Source: Kribbella sindirgiensis
GTDB taxonomy: Bacteria > Actinomycetota > Actinomycetes > Propionibacteriales > Kribbellaceae
Reading direction: 5' to 3'
Length of the DNA stretch: 64,000 nucleotides
Assembly (NCBI RefSeq): GCF_004331435.1
Contig: NZ_SJKA01000002.1
Span: 186,001-250,000, forward strand
The notes below the pieces were generated by a model that was not told the DNA's origin, searched no databases, and saw only the letters and a list, made by a program, of their open reading frames with translations. A program made the translations under genes and the position numbers. The number at the start of each line of letters is the position of its first letter. Position 1 is the stretch's first letter. Below are positions 25,227-32,881 of this stretch, in pieces.

Positions 25227-25840
25227 GGTCGCTTCTCCTCGTCGTCATTCATGCCGTCGACCCCAGGACCGTCGCCCGACCGGATGCCGGTCGAAGGTTC
25301 GAATGTCAAAGACAGTACTTCGCACAGCGTCGGGACCAAGTCGATACCGGTGAGCACCGCGCTGTCCTCGTCGTGGGCACGCAACCGGACGGCGCCGAAC
25401 CGCGCGCCTTCCCGGAGCACCGCCGCGACCATCCGGACCTCGTGCCGGCGGGGATCACTCCCGGCCAGCCGGGCCAGTTCGGCGTCGGACTCGATGCTGG
25501 ACAGGCCGGACTCGGACGCCGCCGGCAGCACGATCCGCTCGATCGCCAGTGCGCAGCCGGCGACGCCGTCCGGCCATTCGATCCGGCCGAGCGTGTCGGC
25601 CAGGCGGTCGTCCTCGACACCACCGGGAAGCTCGCCCTGGGCCACCGGGGTCAGCGGCTGCGATGCGTCCTCGGCGCCGAGTTCGGCGGCGAGGTTGGGT
25701 TCGGCGCGGAGCAGGTCCGCCGTCGGAACCAGCGCGAACAACTGCGCGGGCTGGTCCCAGCCCGCGCTGCTCACGTGCTTCTCGATCTCGACCACCGCGC
25801 GGCTGAGCGCGTCCGGTGGCAGCGTGCCTACGGAATCCAT
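25223..25840 (-). CDS. PPA1309-family protein
   Basis: This 205-residue soluble protein has the family blocks LSRAVVEIEKHVSSAGWDQP, QLFALVPTADLLRAEP, WPDGVAGCALAIERIVLPA and RHEVRMVAAVLREGARF. The family is conserved beside UPF0182 in actinobacteria; its role is unknown. It overlaps the UPF0182 start (ATGA). The C-terminal 40 residues are variable and acidic. Confidence 0.88.
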   Translation of the reverse strand: MDSVGTLPPDALSRAVVEIEKHVSSAGWDQPAQLFALVPTADLLRAEPNLAAELGAEDASQPLTPVAQGELPGGVEDDRLADTLGRIEWPDGVAGCALAIERIVLPAASESGLSSIESDAELARLAGSDPRRHEVRMVAAVLREGARFGAVRLRAHDEDSAVLTGIDLVPTLCEVLSLTFEPSTGIRSGDGPGVDGMNDDEEKRP

Positions 25841-25883
25841 GCCGGCAGATCTTCCCCTCGGCTCACCAGTACGTACCTATCGC

Positions 25884-26921
25884 TCATTGGCTGCACGACG
25901 GGACCTCTCCCTTGCCGTCAGCGACCGCCTGCAGTGCGCTGATGGCGTCGGTCAGCGTGCTGATCTTCACCAGCTGGATACCTTTCACGCCCGCATGCAG
26001 CGCGGCCGCGCAGTTCGGCGCCGGGACCAGGAACACCGTCGCGCCGTCGTTCCGGGCGCCGGCGATCTTCTGCTGGATCCCGCCGATCGCGCCGACCTGG
26101 CCGAGCGCGTCGATCGTCCCGGTGCCGGCAACGTGCTTCCCGTTCAGCAGGGGGCCCGGGGTCAGCTTGTCGTAGATGGCCAGCGCGAACGCGGTGCCCG
26201 CGCTGGGGCCGCCGATGTCCTGACCGAGGTTGACCGTCACCTTGACCTGCGAGTCGACGCCGATCGTGATCCCCACCATCGGCCGGGTCTCGTCACCGGG
26301 CGTCGCGGCGGTCTTCAGCTCGACGGTCTGCTCGGCGGTGCCGCGGCGGATCAGGAAGACGACCTTCTCGCCGACCTTGTGCTTGCGGACGAACTCGCCG
26401 ACCTGCGGGACCTGCGTCACCGTCTGCCCGTCGACGGCCAGCACGATGTCGCCGGCCTTCAGCTTGCCCTGGGCCGGCGAGTTGTCCGCGACCGTCGACA
26501 CCTTCGTATGGAACGGAACCTTCGCCGCCTGCAGGGCGGCCGCGACCGCGCTGTCCTGCGAGCCGGTCATCTCAGCGGTGTTCTGCTGCTCGACCTCGTC
26601 GGCGCTCTGGTCCGGCGGATAGATGATCTCGCGCGGGAACAGGTCGTGGTGCGGGTCGAGCCAGTTCCGCATCGCCTGCGGCAGGGTCAGCTCCCGGTCC
26701 GGCGAGGTCACGGACACCGTCGTGAGGTCGAGCTGGCCCGTCGTCGGGAACGTGTCGTGGCCGGTGATCTCGACGACCGGCTTGTTCTTCGACGATCCCA
26801 GGGTGTCCTTGACCGGCCCGGGGCTGAACGAGACGAACGGCACCGGGAACGCGGTGACCAGCCCCAGCGAGACGACAAGCACGACGATCGAGGTGACCAA
26901 TGTGGCGGTACGACGTGTCAC
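25884..26921 (-). CDS. PDZ and Lon-like secreted protease (YlbL family)
   Basis: This is a 345-residue protein. An N-terminal membrane anchor lies at residues 8-27. A PDZ domain spans about 120-195 (NSPAQGKLKAGDIVLAVDG). A Lon-type protease domain follows with GGPSAGTAFAL, where Ser240 is the nucleophile, and VGAIGGIQQKIAGA, where Lys285 completes the Ser-Lys dyad. It should act outside the membrane, perhaps on envelope proteins. Gene order UPF0182, PPA1309, YlbL is typical of actinobacteria. It is ATGA-coupled to the small membrane-protein gene at 26918. Confidence 0.92.
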   Translation of the reverse strand: MTRRTATLVTSIVVLVVSLGLVTAFPVPFVSFSPGPVKDTLGSSKNKPVVEITGHDTFPTTGQLDLTTVSVTSPDRELTLPQAMRNWLDPHHDLFPREIIYPPDQSADEVEQQNTAEMTGSQDSAVAAALQAAKVPFHTKVSTVADNSPAQGKLKAGDIVLAVDGQTVTQVPQVGEFVRKHKVGEKVVFLIRRGTAEQTVELKTAATPGDETRPMVGITIGVDSQVKVTVNLGQDIGGPSAGTAFALAIYDKLTPGPLLNGKHVAGTGTIDALGQVGAIGGIQQKIAGARNDGATVFLVPAPNCAAALHAGVKGIQLVKISTLTDAISALQAVADGKGEVPSCSQ

Positions 26922-27190
26922 GAACCCTGCCCTGCGATCTTGGAGCCGGAGCGACGGATCTCGGAAGAGACCGGCTGATGGTTACGACGACCCAGGCCGC
27001 GGCGACGTTCCGGAGTGGCCCGCGGGCCCGGCGCGGCGAGCGCGGCGTTGAAGCGGCGGAAGTCCTCGACCGAAGCGAAGGGGCCGCCGGACCGGCGGCG
27101 CTCACGGCTGCGCCACCCGCGCCACGCCGCCCAGCACATCGCCAGCAGCGTGGCGGCCAGCGGGAACGCCAGCCACGCCAAAACCTTCAT
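26918..27190 (-). CDS. Small membrane-anchored hypothetical protein
   Basis: This 90-residue protein has one membrane helix at residues 4-24 (LAWLAFPLAATLLAMCWAAW) and a strongly basic, probably unstructured tail. Its 3' end overlaps the start of the PDZ/Lon gene (ATGA), so the two are co-translated. No domain recognised. It may be a partner or anchor of the protease. Confidence 0.7.
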   Translation of the reverse strand: MKVLAWLAFPLAATLLAMCWAAWRGWRSRERRRSGGPFASVEDFRRFNAALAAPGPRATPERRRGLGRRNHQPVSSEIRRSGSKIAGQGS

Positions 27191-27220
27191 CCGGCCACCT
27201 TCATGCGCCCAGCGTACGTG

Positions 27221-27646
27221 TCAGTGAGCGCCGACCCACTCGCTGCCACCGTCGCTGAAGCGCTGGTGTTTCCAAATCGGGACCTCGGCCTTGAGTTCGT
27301 CGATCAACTGCCGACAGGCAGTGAACGCCACATCTCGGTGCGAAGCCGCCACCGCGACGATCACCGCGGCGTCACCGATCACCAGATCCCCGGTCCGGTG
27401 CACGGCGGCCAGCGCGGTCACCGCGGGGTCGTCGCAGATACGCTGCGCAACCTTCCGCAGGTGCTCCAGCGCGTCCGGGTGCGCCTCGTAGCTCAAGCGG
27501 TCGACCGGCTTGTCCTGGTCGTGGTTGCGCACAGTGCCGATAAAAAGCGCAGTTCCGCCCGCCGTCGGGTCCGCGACAGCCGCGAGAACCTCGTCGCTGG
27601 ACAACGCACTGTCGCGAATGTCCAGCAGTCTGATCGCGTCGCTCAT
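27221..27646 (-). CDS. moaE: Molybdopterin synthase catalytic subunit MoaE
   Basis: This 141-residue protein fits MoaE length and motifs: FIGTVRNHDQDKPVDRLSYE at the start (Arg40 region), HR (103-104) and VPIWKHQRFSDGGSEWVG with Lys119 and Lys126 as the conserved catalytic pair. With MoaD thiocarboxylate it converts precursor Z (cPMP) to molybdopterin in the cytoplasm. No other molybdenum-cofactor gene is in the window, but a molybdopterin oxidoreductase (FdhF/YdeP) lies at 36852. It is divergent from the zincin-like gene at 27977. Confidence 0.95.
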   Translation of the reverse strand: MSDAIRLLDIRDSALSSDEVLAAVADPTAGGTALFIGTVRNHDQDKPVDRLSYEAHPDALEHLRKVAQRICDDPAVTALAAVHRTGDLVIGDAAVIVAVAASHRDVAFTACRQLIDELKAEVPIWKHQRFSDGGSEWVGAH

Positions 27647-27976
27647 CCGTTCCTCATTCCGGCCAGGTCCCCACGCTCACACCACACCATTCCATCCCCC
27701 GCACCGCAATTCTCCCTCCCACCCTCCCTTTCCAGGACATCCCCTCCCTTTCCGCTCACCGATCCGCTCGCCGATCGCTCGTCGGCACGGGGCGCTGCGG
27801 TGCGTGGTACGGCGTACACCGGGAGAGACTGTTGCCTTCCTCACCTACCTGCCGGACCGGGGTTCAGGCTCTGCCGGCGGCGAACAGCGACGGTTGTGCG
27901 TTCACCGAGCGAGGAACTGATCGACGGAACCAGTACGTTGGAGTTGTACGCCCCACCCGCACAGGAAGGCCCTCCG
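27647..27976 (+). other. Divergent intergenic region with polypyrimidine tract
   Basis: From about 27690 to 27765 the plus strand is almost entirely C and T, with CCTCCCTTTCC repeated twice. It lies upstream of both moaE and the zincin-like gene. No certain promoter boxes were found. AGGAAGG at 27963 serves the gene at 27977. Confidence 0.5.
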
Positions 27977-29287
27977 ATGAGCGACGAACCGGACAACCCG
28001 GACAACCCGTTCAAGGGAACGCCGTTCGAGGCCATGTTCCAGCAGTTCTCCGGTGCGGCCGGCGCGGGCGGCGCCCCGGACCTGAACGCGATCTTCGCCC
28101 AGGTCCAGCAGATGCTGAGCGGGTCGACCGACGGCAAGCCGGTGAACTGGGACCTGGCCAAGGACATCGCCCGCAAGACCGTCTCCGCCGCCGGAGACCG
28201 ATCGATGACATCCACCGACAGCGACCGGGTCGCGGACGCGGTCCGCCTCGCCGAGCACTGGCTGGACGACGCGACCACGCTCCCCGAGGTGTCCGCGACC
28301 TCCGCAGCCTGGAGCCGTGCCGAGTGGGTCGAGAACACGCTCCCGGTCTGGCAGACGATCGTCGATCCGGTCGCGGAGCACGTGGCCGGCGCGATGGGCA
28401 ACGCGCTGCCCGCCGAGGCGCAGCAACTCGCCGGTCCGATGGCGGGGATGCTGCGGCAGTTGGGCGGTTCCGTCTTCGGAGCGCAGGTCGGTCAGGGGCT
28501 CGGCGAGCTCGCCGGCGAGGTCGTCAGCTCGTCCGACATCGGGCTCCCGCTCGGTCCGACCGGCCAGGCGATCCTGCTGCCGGACAACGTGGCGAAGTTC
28601 GCCGACGGGCTCGGGCTGACCGACGAGGACGTCCGGTTGTACCTCGCGCTGCGTGAGGTCGCACACCAGCGCCTGTACGCCGGGGTCCCGTGGCTGCGCC
28701 AGCATCTGCTGGCCGCGGTCGCCGACTACGCGGCCGGAATCGAGGTCGACACCGGCAAGATCGAGCGGGCGATGGCCGACATCGACCCGCAGAACCCGGA
28801 AGCCATGCAGGAAGCGCTGGCCGGCGGCTTGTTCGAGCCCGAGGACTCGGCGCAGCAGAAGGCAGCGCTCGTCCGGCTCGAGACCACGCTGGCGCTGGTC
28901 GAGGGCTGGGTCGACGACGTCGTGCGGCAAGCCACCAAGGACCGGATGCCCGCTGCGGTACAGCTCGCCGAGACGGTACGGCGTCGTCGGGCCGCCGGTG
29001 GCCCGGCCGAGCAGACGTTCGCGACTCTCGTCGGCCTCCAACTGCGGCCTCGCCGCCTGCGTGACGCGGCGAACCTGTGGGCCGCTGTCCGCGACGCCCG
29101 CGGCGTCGACGGTCGCGACAACCTCTGGTCCCACCCCGACCTGATGCCGAGCACCAGCGACCTGGACGACCCCATCGGCTTCGCCCAGCACGCCGGCGAG
29201 CTCTCCGACATCGACATCAGCGACTTCCTCACCGAAGAGACGTCCGACAAGCCCCAGGACGACGACGGCGACACCCCCACCAAGTAG
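27977..29287 (+). CDS. Zincin-like protein (DUF2342 family, putative metalloprotease)
   Basis: This is a 436-residue protein. The N-terminal 40 residues are Asp/Pro rich (DEPDNPDNPFKG), followed by FEAMFQQFSG. The family core runs from VADAVRLAEHWLDDATTLPE through AEWVENTLPVWQ, GSVFGAQVGQGLGELAGEV and REVAHQRLYAGVPWLRQHLL, where EVAHQ takes the place of the zincin helix. The rest is helical, ending in an acidic tail. Members are annotated as coenzyme F420-type or zinc-dependent hydrolases; activity is unproven. It stands next to the YlbL/UPF0182 group as in other actinobacteria. Confidence 0.85.
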   Translation: MSDEPDNPDNPFKGTPFEAMFQQFSGAAGAGGAPDLNAIFAQVQQMLSGSTDGKPVNWDLAKDIARKTVSAAGDRSMTSTDSDRVADAVRLAEHWLDDATTLPEVSATSAAWSRAEWVENTLPVWQTIVDPVAEHVAGAMGNALPAEAQQLAGPMAGMLRQLGGSVFGAQVGQGLGELAGEVVSSSDIGLPLGPTGQAILLPDNVAKFADGLGLTDEDVRLYLALREVAHQRLYAGVPWLRQHLLAAVADYAAGIEVDTGKIERAMADIDPQNPEAMQEALAGGLFEPEDSAQQKAALVRLETTLALVEGWVDDVVRQATKDRMPAAVQLAETVRRRRAAGGPAEQTFATLVGLQLRPRRLRDAANLWAAVRDARGVDGRDNLWSHPDLMPSTSDLDDPIGFAQHAGELSDIDISDFLTEETSDKPQDDDGDTPTK

Positions 29288-29342
29288 GCAGTCGCCCTAC
29301 CCCGCCTGAGAGTGTCCGGGCGGGGATGGGGAGACTTGCGGG

Positions 29343-29888
29343 ATGCTTCATGGGGATGCGGTTGAGGTCTTGGAGCGGTGGCGTCCGCCCGATGCGGAGC
29401 AGGAGGAGCTGCGGGCGCACTACCTGCGGCACCTGGCGACGCACTCCGACGGGATGTGGCGGAGCTGCCGGCCAGAACATGTAACGTCCAGCGCGCTGGT
29501 CGTCGACGGCACGGGCAAGAACACCCTGCTCACCTTGCACAAGACAGTTGGCCGATGGCTTCAACTCGGCGGGCACTGCGAACCCGGCGACGCGACGCTG
29601 AGTGGTGCGGCACTGCGGGAAGCAACTGAGGAGTCAGGGCTCACGCGCCTGACAGTCAGCCGCGAACCGCTGCAGCTTTCACGACATCTGCTTGAGGCGG
29701 GTGGGTGTGCGGGTGCGTACCACCTCGACGTCCAGTTCCTCGTCACGGCGGCAGCGAGCACGGAGTACGTCGTGAGCGACGAATCCCACGACCTCGCCTG
29801 GTTCCCGCTCGACGACCTTCCTCCGGACACGGACGCCTCCGTCCAGGACCTGGCCTCTCGAGCACGCAGACACCTCGCGCACAACTGA
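29343..29888 (+). CDS. Nudix hydrolase
   Basis: This is a 181-residue protein. The Nudix box reads GGHCEPGDATLSGAALREAT plus EESGL (about 77-101), giving the REx2EE metal site. The preceding SALVVDGTGKNTLLTLHK and HDLAWFPLDDLP near the end are typical of the fold. It should hydrolyse a nucleoside diphosphate linked to another moiety; substrate unknown. It lies 55 bp after the zincin-like gene and could be co-transcribed with it, although a short C/G hairpin (29300-29325) intervenes. Confidence 0.88.
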   Translation: MLHGDAVEVLERWRPPDAEQEELRAHYLRHLATHSDGMWRSCRPEHVTSSALVVDGTGKNTLLTLHKTVGRWLQLGGHCEPGDATLSGAALREATEESGLTRLTVSREPLQLSRHLLEAGGCAGAYHLDVQFLVTAAASTEYVVSDESHDLAWFPLDDLPPDTDASVQDLASRARRHLAHN

Positions 29889-29950
29889 CCTCGCGGCTCC
29901 AGGGCTGAACCGCCTACTGGGCAGGCGATCCCGCTCCAGGTGGTGATCCT

Positions 29951-30265
29951 GTGGGCCGACCAGAGTTGGCCGGCCCACCTCCCCACAACAGGGCATTCCT
30001 CAACCCCTCAGCCCCGCCGCACCGCGTCCCCCGCGATCCCCGTGTCGTGCATCCCCGTGTCCCCGCTGTCCCCCATTGGTGCTCCCCCCGTACTGCGGAT
30101 TCGTGCAGCGTGCGCAGTCCCCCGACTGCGGCACTTCCCCGTGGTTTTACTGTCCCCGTGGTTTTACTGTCCCCGTGATGTTGCTGTCCCCCGTGGCGAT
30201 CCCCCGTGCTGATCCCCCGTGCGGTCCCGTCGGATGGTGCTCCCGGGCCGCATCCCCCGATGCGG
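29951..30265. repeat. Repeat- and hairpin-rich intergenic region
   Basis: The gap 29889-30362 has no credible gene. It contains a hairpin GTGGGCCG/CGGCCCAC (29951-29978), a hairpin CGCAGTC-CCCC-GACTGCG (30113-30130), tandem 17-bp units CCCCGTGGTTTTACTGT at 30137 and 30154 with a degenerate third at 30171, then 13-bp units starting CCCCCGTG, and a hairpin CCGCATC-CCCC-GATGCGG (30248-30265). The two 7-bp hairpins share the loop CCCC. Confidence 0.75.
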
Positions 30266-30362
30266 GCCGGGTTTCTCGTCGGGTGCCGCCCCTGAACGGC
30301 ATCGGCGATCGGTGATGTTCCCCGTTGCATGGTGAACGAGCGGATCCGGAGAAGGTGACGGA

Positions 30363-30986
30363 TCAGGAGTGACGAAGTAGGGATCTTGTCGCATCCCAGC
30401 CTTCAAGCCCGGGATCCAGTCGCGCTAGGTCAGCATTCGATCGCAGACGGTGCCATCCGGGGCCGATCGCGACGGCGTGACGGCGGGGTTTGCGGGCCTC
30501 GAGGAGTTCGAGTGGGGTGTCGAAGGTCGGGGCGAGTTCGACGAGCCAGTCGGCGATCGGGAGCTTCACACCGACGGCCGCGAGTGAGCCGTCCTCGGCG
30601 GGCGTGACGGCGACGTCGGCATTGCTCAGCGCACGGAACAGTTTGCCGATCAGCAGCCCAGGCAGGTCCGGTACGTCGTGCGACACCGCGACCACCGCCG
30701 CGGCGGGCCCGGCGAGCTCCACCGCGTGCAGGACGGGCCTAGCGGGATCGACGGCGTACGTCGGTGTTCCGGGCCAGGTCAGCGCGCGTACCTCGGCCAC
30801 AGCACGCTCGTCGCCGGAGACCGCGACCGCGACGTCGACCCGGTCGAGCGCGGCGATCACTTCGTACGTGTCCTCGGCCATCGCCAACCGCCACGCCCCT
30901 GGGTCCCTCCCCGGTGGAGCCCAGGTTCCAGCCTCCGGCACAACAACCACCACAACTCGCCGATCGGCCCCGTCCGCGGTTGTCAT
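30363..30986 (-). CDS. Nucleotidyltransferase/glycosyltransferase-A fold protein
   Basis: This 207-residue protein starts RVVVVVVPEAGTWAPP and has EVIAALDRVDVAVAVSGD, AAAVVAVSHDVPDLPGLLIG (the DVPDLP corresponding to the acidic motif of GT-A folds) and PRRHAVAIGPGWHRLRSNAD, ending LDPGLEGWDA. This resembles DUF2064/CofC-like proteins that transfer nucleotides or sugars. The substrate is unknown. The ATG at 30986 overlaps the stop of the HxlR gene (4 bp), so it is the second gene of that unit. Confidence 0.7.
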   Translation of the reverse strand: MTTADGADRRVVVVVVPEAGTWAPPGRDPGAWRLAMAEDTYEVIAALDRVDVAVAVSGDERAVAEVRALTWPGTPTYAVDPARPVLHAVELAGPAAAVVAVSHDVPDLPGLLIGKLFRALSNADVAVTPAEDGSLAAVGVKLPIADWLVELAPTFDTPLELLEARKPRRHAVAIGPGWHRLRSNADLARLDPGLEGWDATRSLLRHS

Positions 30987-31390
30987 GCTGGGGAGCCCTC
31001 GTTGTCGTAGGTGGCGCGGGCGGTGGCTACTTCGGTCATGTGCGACTCGGCCCACGACTTGATGGCCGAGATGAGTGGCATCAACGTGCGCCCCAGCGGG
31101 GTCAGTTCGTAGTCGACGCGCACCGGGACGGACGGGGTGACCGAGCGGGTCAGGAGACCGTCGCGTTCCAAGGAGCGGAGGGTCTGGGTCAGCATCTTCT
31201 GGCTGACGCCGGCGATGCGGCGCGACAGATCGGAGTAACGCTGCGGACCATCTGCAAGAGCGCTCAACACCAAAGTCACCCACTTGTCGCTGATCCGGTC
31301 GAGGAGCTGCCGCGCGGGACAAGTCGCCAGGAACGCGTCGTACTCGCGCGCTGCCTCTTCGCGGCGCTGGGCTGCGGTGCGGGTGGGCAT
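30983..31390 (-). CDS. HxlR-family transcriptional regulator
   Basis: This 135-residue protein has the HxlR winged helix: CPARQLLDRISDKWVTLVLS, ALADGPQRYSDLSRRIAGVS, QKMLTQTLRSLERDGLLTR and the wing VRVDYELTPLGRTL. Cys at residue 25 may sense reactive electrophiles as in many HxlR proteins. It is divergent from an NADPH-quinone-oxidoreductase-like gene, and a 22-bp palindrome lies between them, so it most likely represses that gene and itself. ATG 31390 is chosen; upstream sequence in the frame has no coding character. Confidence 0.9.
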   Translation of the reverse strand: MPTRTAAQRREEAAREYDAFLATCPARQLLDRISDKWVTLVLSALADGPQRYSDLSRRIAGVSQKMLTQTLRSLERDGLLTRSVTPSVPVRVDYELTPLGRTLMPLISAIKSWAESHMTEVATARATYDNEGSPA

Positions 31391-31408
31391 GGCTCTCCTC
31401 GTCGTGCG

Positions 31409-31430
31409 GTACGCACTCCGAAGTGCGTAC
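31409..31430. promoter_or_regulatory. HxlR operator palindrome
   Basis: GTACGCACT (31409-31417) and AGTGCGTAC (31422-31430) are exact complements around CCGA, in the 105-bp divergent gap between the HxlR and oxidoreductase genes. It fits the kind of GTAC-containing dyad bound by HxlR regulators. Confidence 0.75.
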
Positions 31431-31495
31431 TTCCCATCAGAGAGTAGCTCTCCAAGAGTGGTGCATGTTCCAGACACCACGAAGAGGAGAAAGAT

Positions 31496-32428
31496 ATGCG
31501 CGCACTCGTTGCCCGGCGGCTCGACGGGCCGGACGCGATCGAGTTGATCGAGACCGGCGTACCTGAGCCGGCTGCGGGTCAGGTACGGATCAAGGTGACC
31601 GCGGCCGCGGTCAACCCGGTGGACGTGGCGGTCAGCACTGGAAAGGCCGTCCAGTACGGGGTAACCCGTGCCCGCGACCAGTTCGGCCTCGGCTGGGACG
31701 TCGCGGGCACCATCGACGCGACCGGCCCCGGGAGCGACCTCGAGCCGGGTACGCCGGTGATCGGGCTGGCGGATCTGCTCGGGCGACCCCTCAAGACACA
31801 TGCGGAGTACGTCGTCCTGAATGCCGAGGCGGTCGCGCCCGCGCCGAGGAACCTCGACCTCACCGCTGCGTCCACGATCGCCCTCAACGCCCTGACCGCG
31901 TTGCAGGCGCTCAAGGCCCTCCAGCTCACCCCCAGTGAGACAGTCCTCGTCACAGGCGCAGCCGGTGGGGTCGGAGGGTACGCCGTCGAGCTCGCCAAGC
32001 ACTTCGGTCTGACCGTCATCGGCACCGCGGCAGCAGAAGACGAACACCTGGTACGGCGTCTTGGCGCGGATCACTTCGTGTCACGTGCAGAGGACCTGGC
32101 GGCTGCGGTAGACGCGATTGCGTCCGGAGGCACCGACGGTTTGGTGGACGCGGCTGTACTCGGCATCGGTGCACAGGAAGCGGTCCGCAACCGCGGCCGG
32201 CACGCGCACGTCCAGGCGGGTCCCACCCCGCCGCATCTCCGCGGCATCACCGTGCATCAGATCTTCGTACACGCGAACCGTTCGGAGTTGTCGGAGCTGA
32301 TACAGCTGACCGAGGCAGGGGTCATCTCCACCCGGATCGCCGACACTTATCCACTGGAGGACGCGGCAACGGCCTACCGGCGATTGGCCAAGGGCGGCGT
32401 CCGCGGCCGCCTGGCCCTCATCCCCTAA
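31496..32428 (+). CDS. NADP-dependent quinone-oxidoreductase-like enzyme
   Basis: This is a 310-residue zinc-independent MDR protein. The N-terminal GroES-like part reads RALVARRLDGPDAIELIETG and WDVAGTIDATG; the Rossmann part has SETVLVTGAAGGVGGYAVEL (about 141-160), the nucleotide loop AxGGVG. No zinc-binding cysteine set is present. Expected activity is NADPH-dependent reduction of quinones or enones. It is divergent from HxlR at 31390, which points to an electrophile- or quinone-response pair. Confidence 0.88.
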   Translation: MRALVARRLDGPDAIELIETGVPEPAAGQVRIKVTAAAVNPVDVAVSTGKAVQYGVTRARDQFGLGWDVAGTIDATGPGSDLEPGTPVIGLADLLGRPLKTHAEYVVLNAEAVAPAPRNLDLTAASTIALNALTALQALKALQLTPSETVLVTGAAGGVGGYAVELAKHFGLTVIGTAAAEDEHLVRRLGADHFVSRAEDLAAAVDAIASGGTDGLVDAAVLGIGAQEAVRNRGRHAHVQAGPTPPHLRGITVHQIFVHANRSELSELIQLTEAGVISTRIADTYPLEDAATAYRRLAKGGVRGRLALIP

Positions 32429-32732
32429 GCGGAGACCTGCAGTTCCGGGGTGATCAGGCCGAGCCGAAGGGCGGTCATGATCGCGTTGGCGCGGTTGGTG
32501 GCGCCGAGCTTGTCGTACAGGCGCGAGACGTAGGTCTTGGCCTGTACGCCAGGCTGACGAACATCGTCCCCGCGATCGCCGGAACCGACCCCGCAACGAA
32601 CGCGATCATCCCGGCCCCGACCAGCTGAGCACCGTCACCTGACGATGCCCGGGACTCGGAGCTATCGGATTGCTGTCGACCAGAGCCACCGTCCTTGGCC
32701 GCGAAAACTGTGCTGATGCGCCCGTCGGGCAT
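32425..32732 (-). pseudogene. Remnant of a LuxR-type HTH protein fused to a foreign fragment
   Basis: From 32550 down to the stop at 32425 the minus strand encodes QAKTYVSRLYDKLGATNRAN and AIMTALRLGLITPELQVSA, the C-terminal end of a GerE/LuxR helix-turn-helix. No upstream receiver or start fits that frame. In another frame, MPDGRISTVFAAKDGG to a short hydrophobic GMIAFVAGSVPAIAGTMFVS (32732 to about 32555) resembles the start of a small membrane protein. The two pieces are joined by a junction, indicating deletion. The rest of the 32429-32881 gap has only a CGTTCGG/CCGAACG hairpin (32843-32871). Confidence 0.6.
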
Positions 32733-32881
32733 CTCGACACCCCCTGGCGCCGCTCTGTGTCACCGTAATGCGCGTTGACTTCGCCTAAAGAGTGGCGGTG
32801 GAGCGGACTTCGTCAAGCGGGTGAACGGAGGACAGAAGCTGTCGTTCGGTCGACACCCTGTCGTCCGAACGGCTGACAGGG

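Noticed and set aside
23016..26978. A 1320-codon open frame on the plus strand, opposite the UPF0182, PPA1309 and PDZ/Lon genes
   Set aside because: Its product is Arg/Val/Asp-rich without domains and is the mirror of clearly conserved genes; long antisense frames are common at this GC content.
30137..30225. A CRISPR array in the CCCCGTG repeats
   Set aside because: Units are too short, directly abutting and without spacers; no cas genes nearby.
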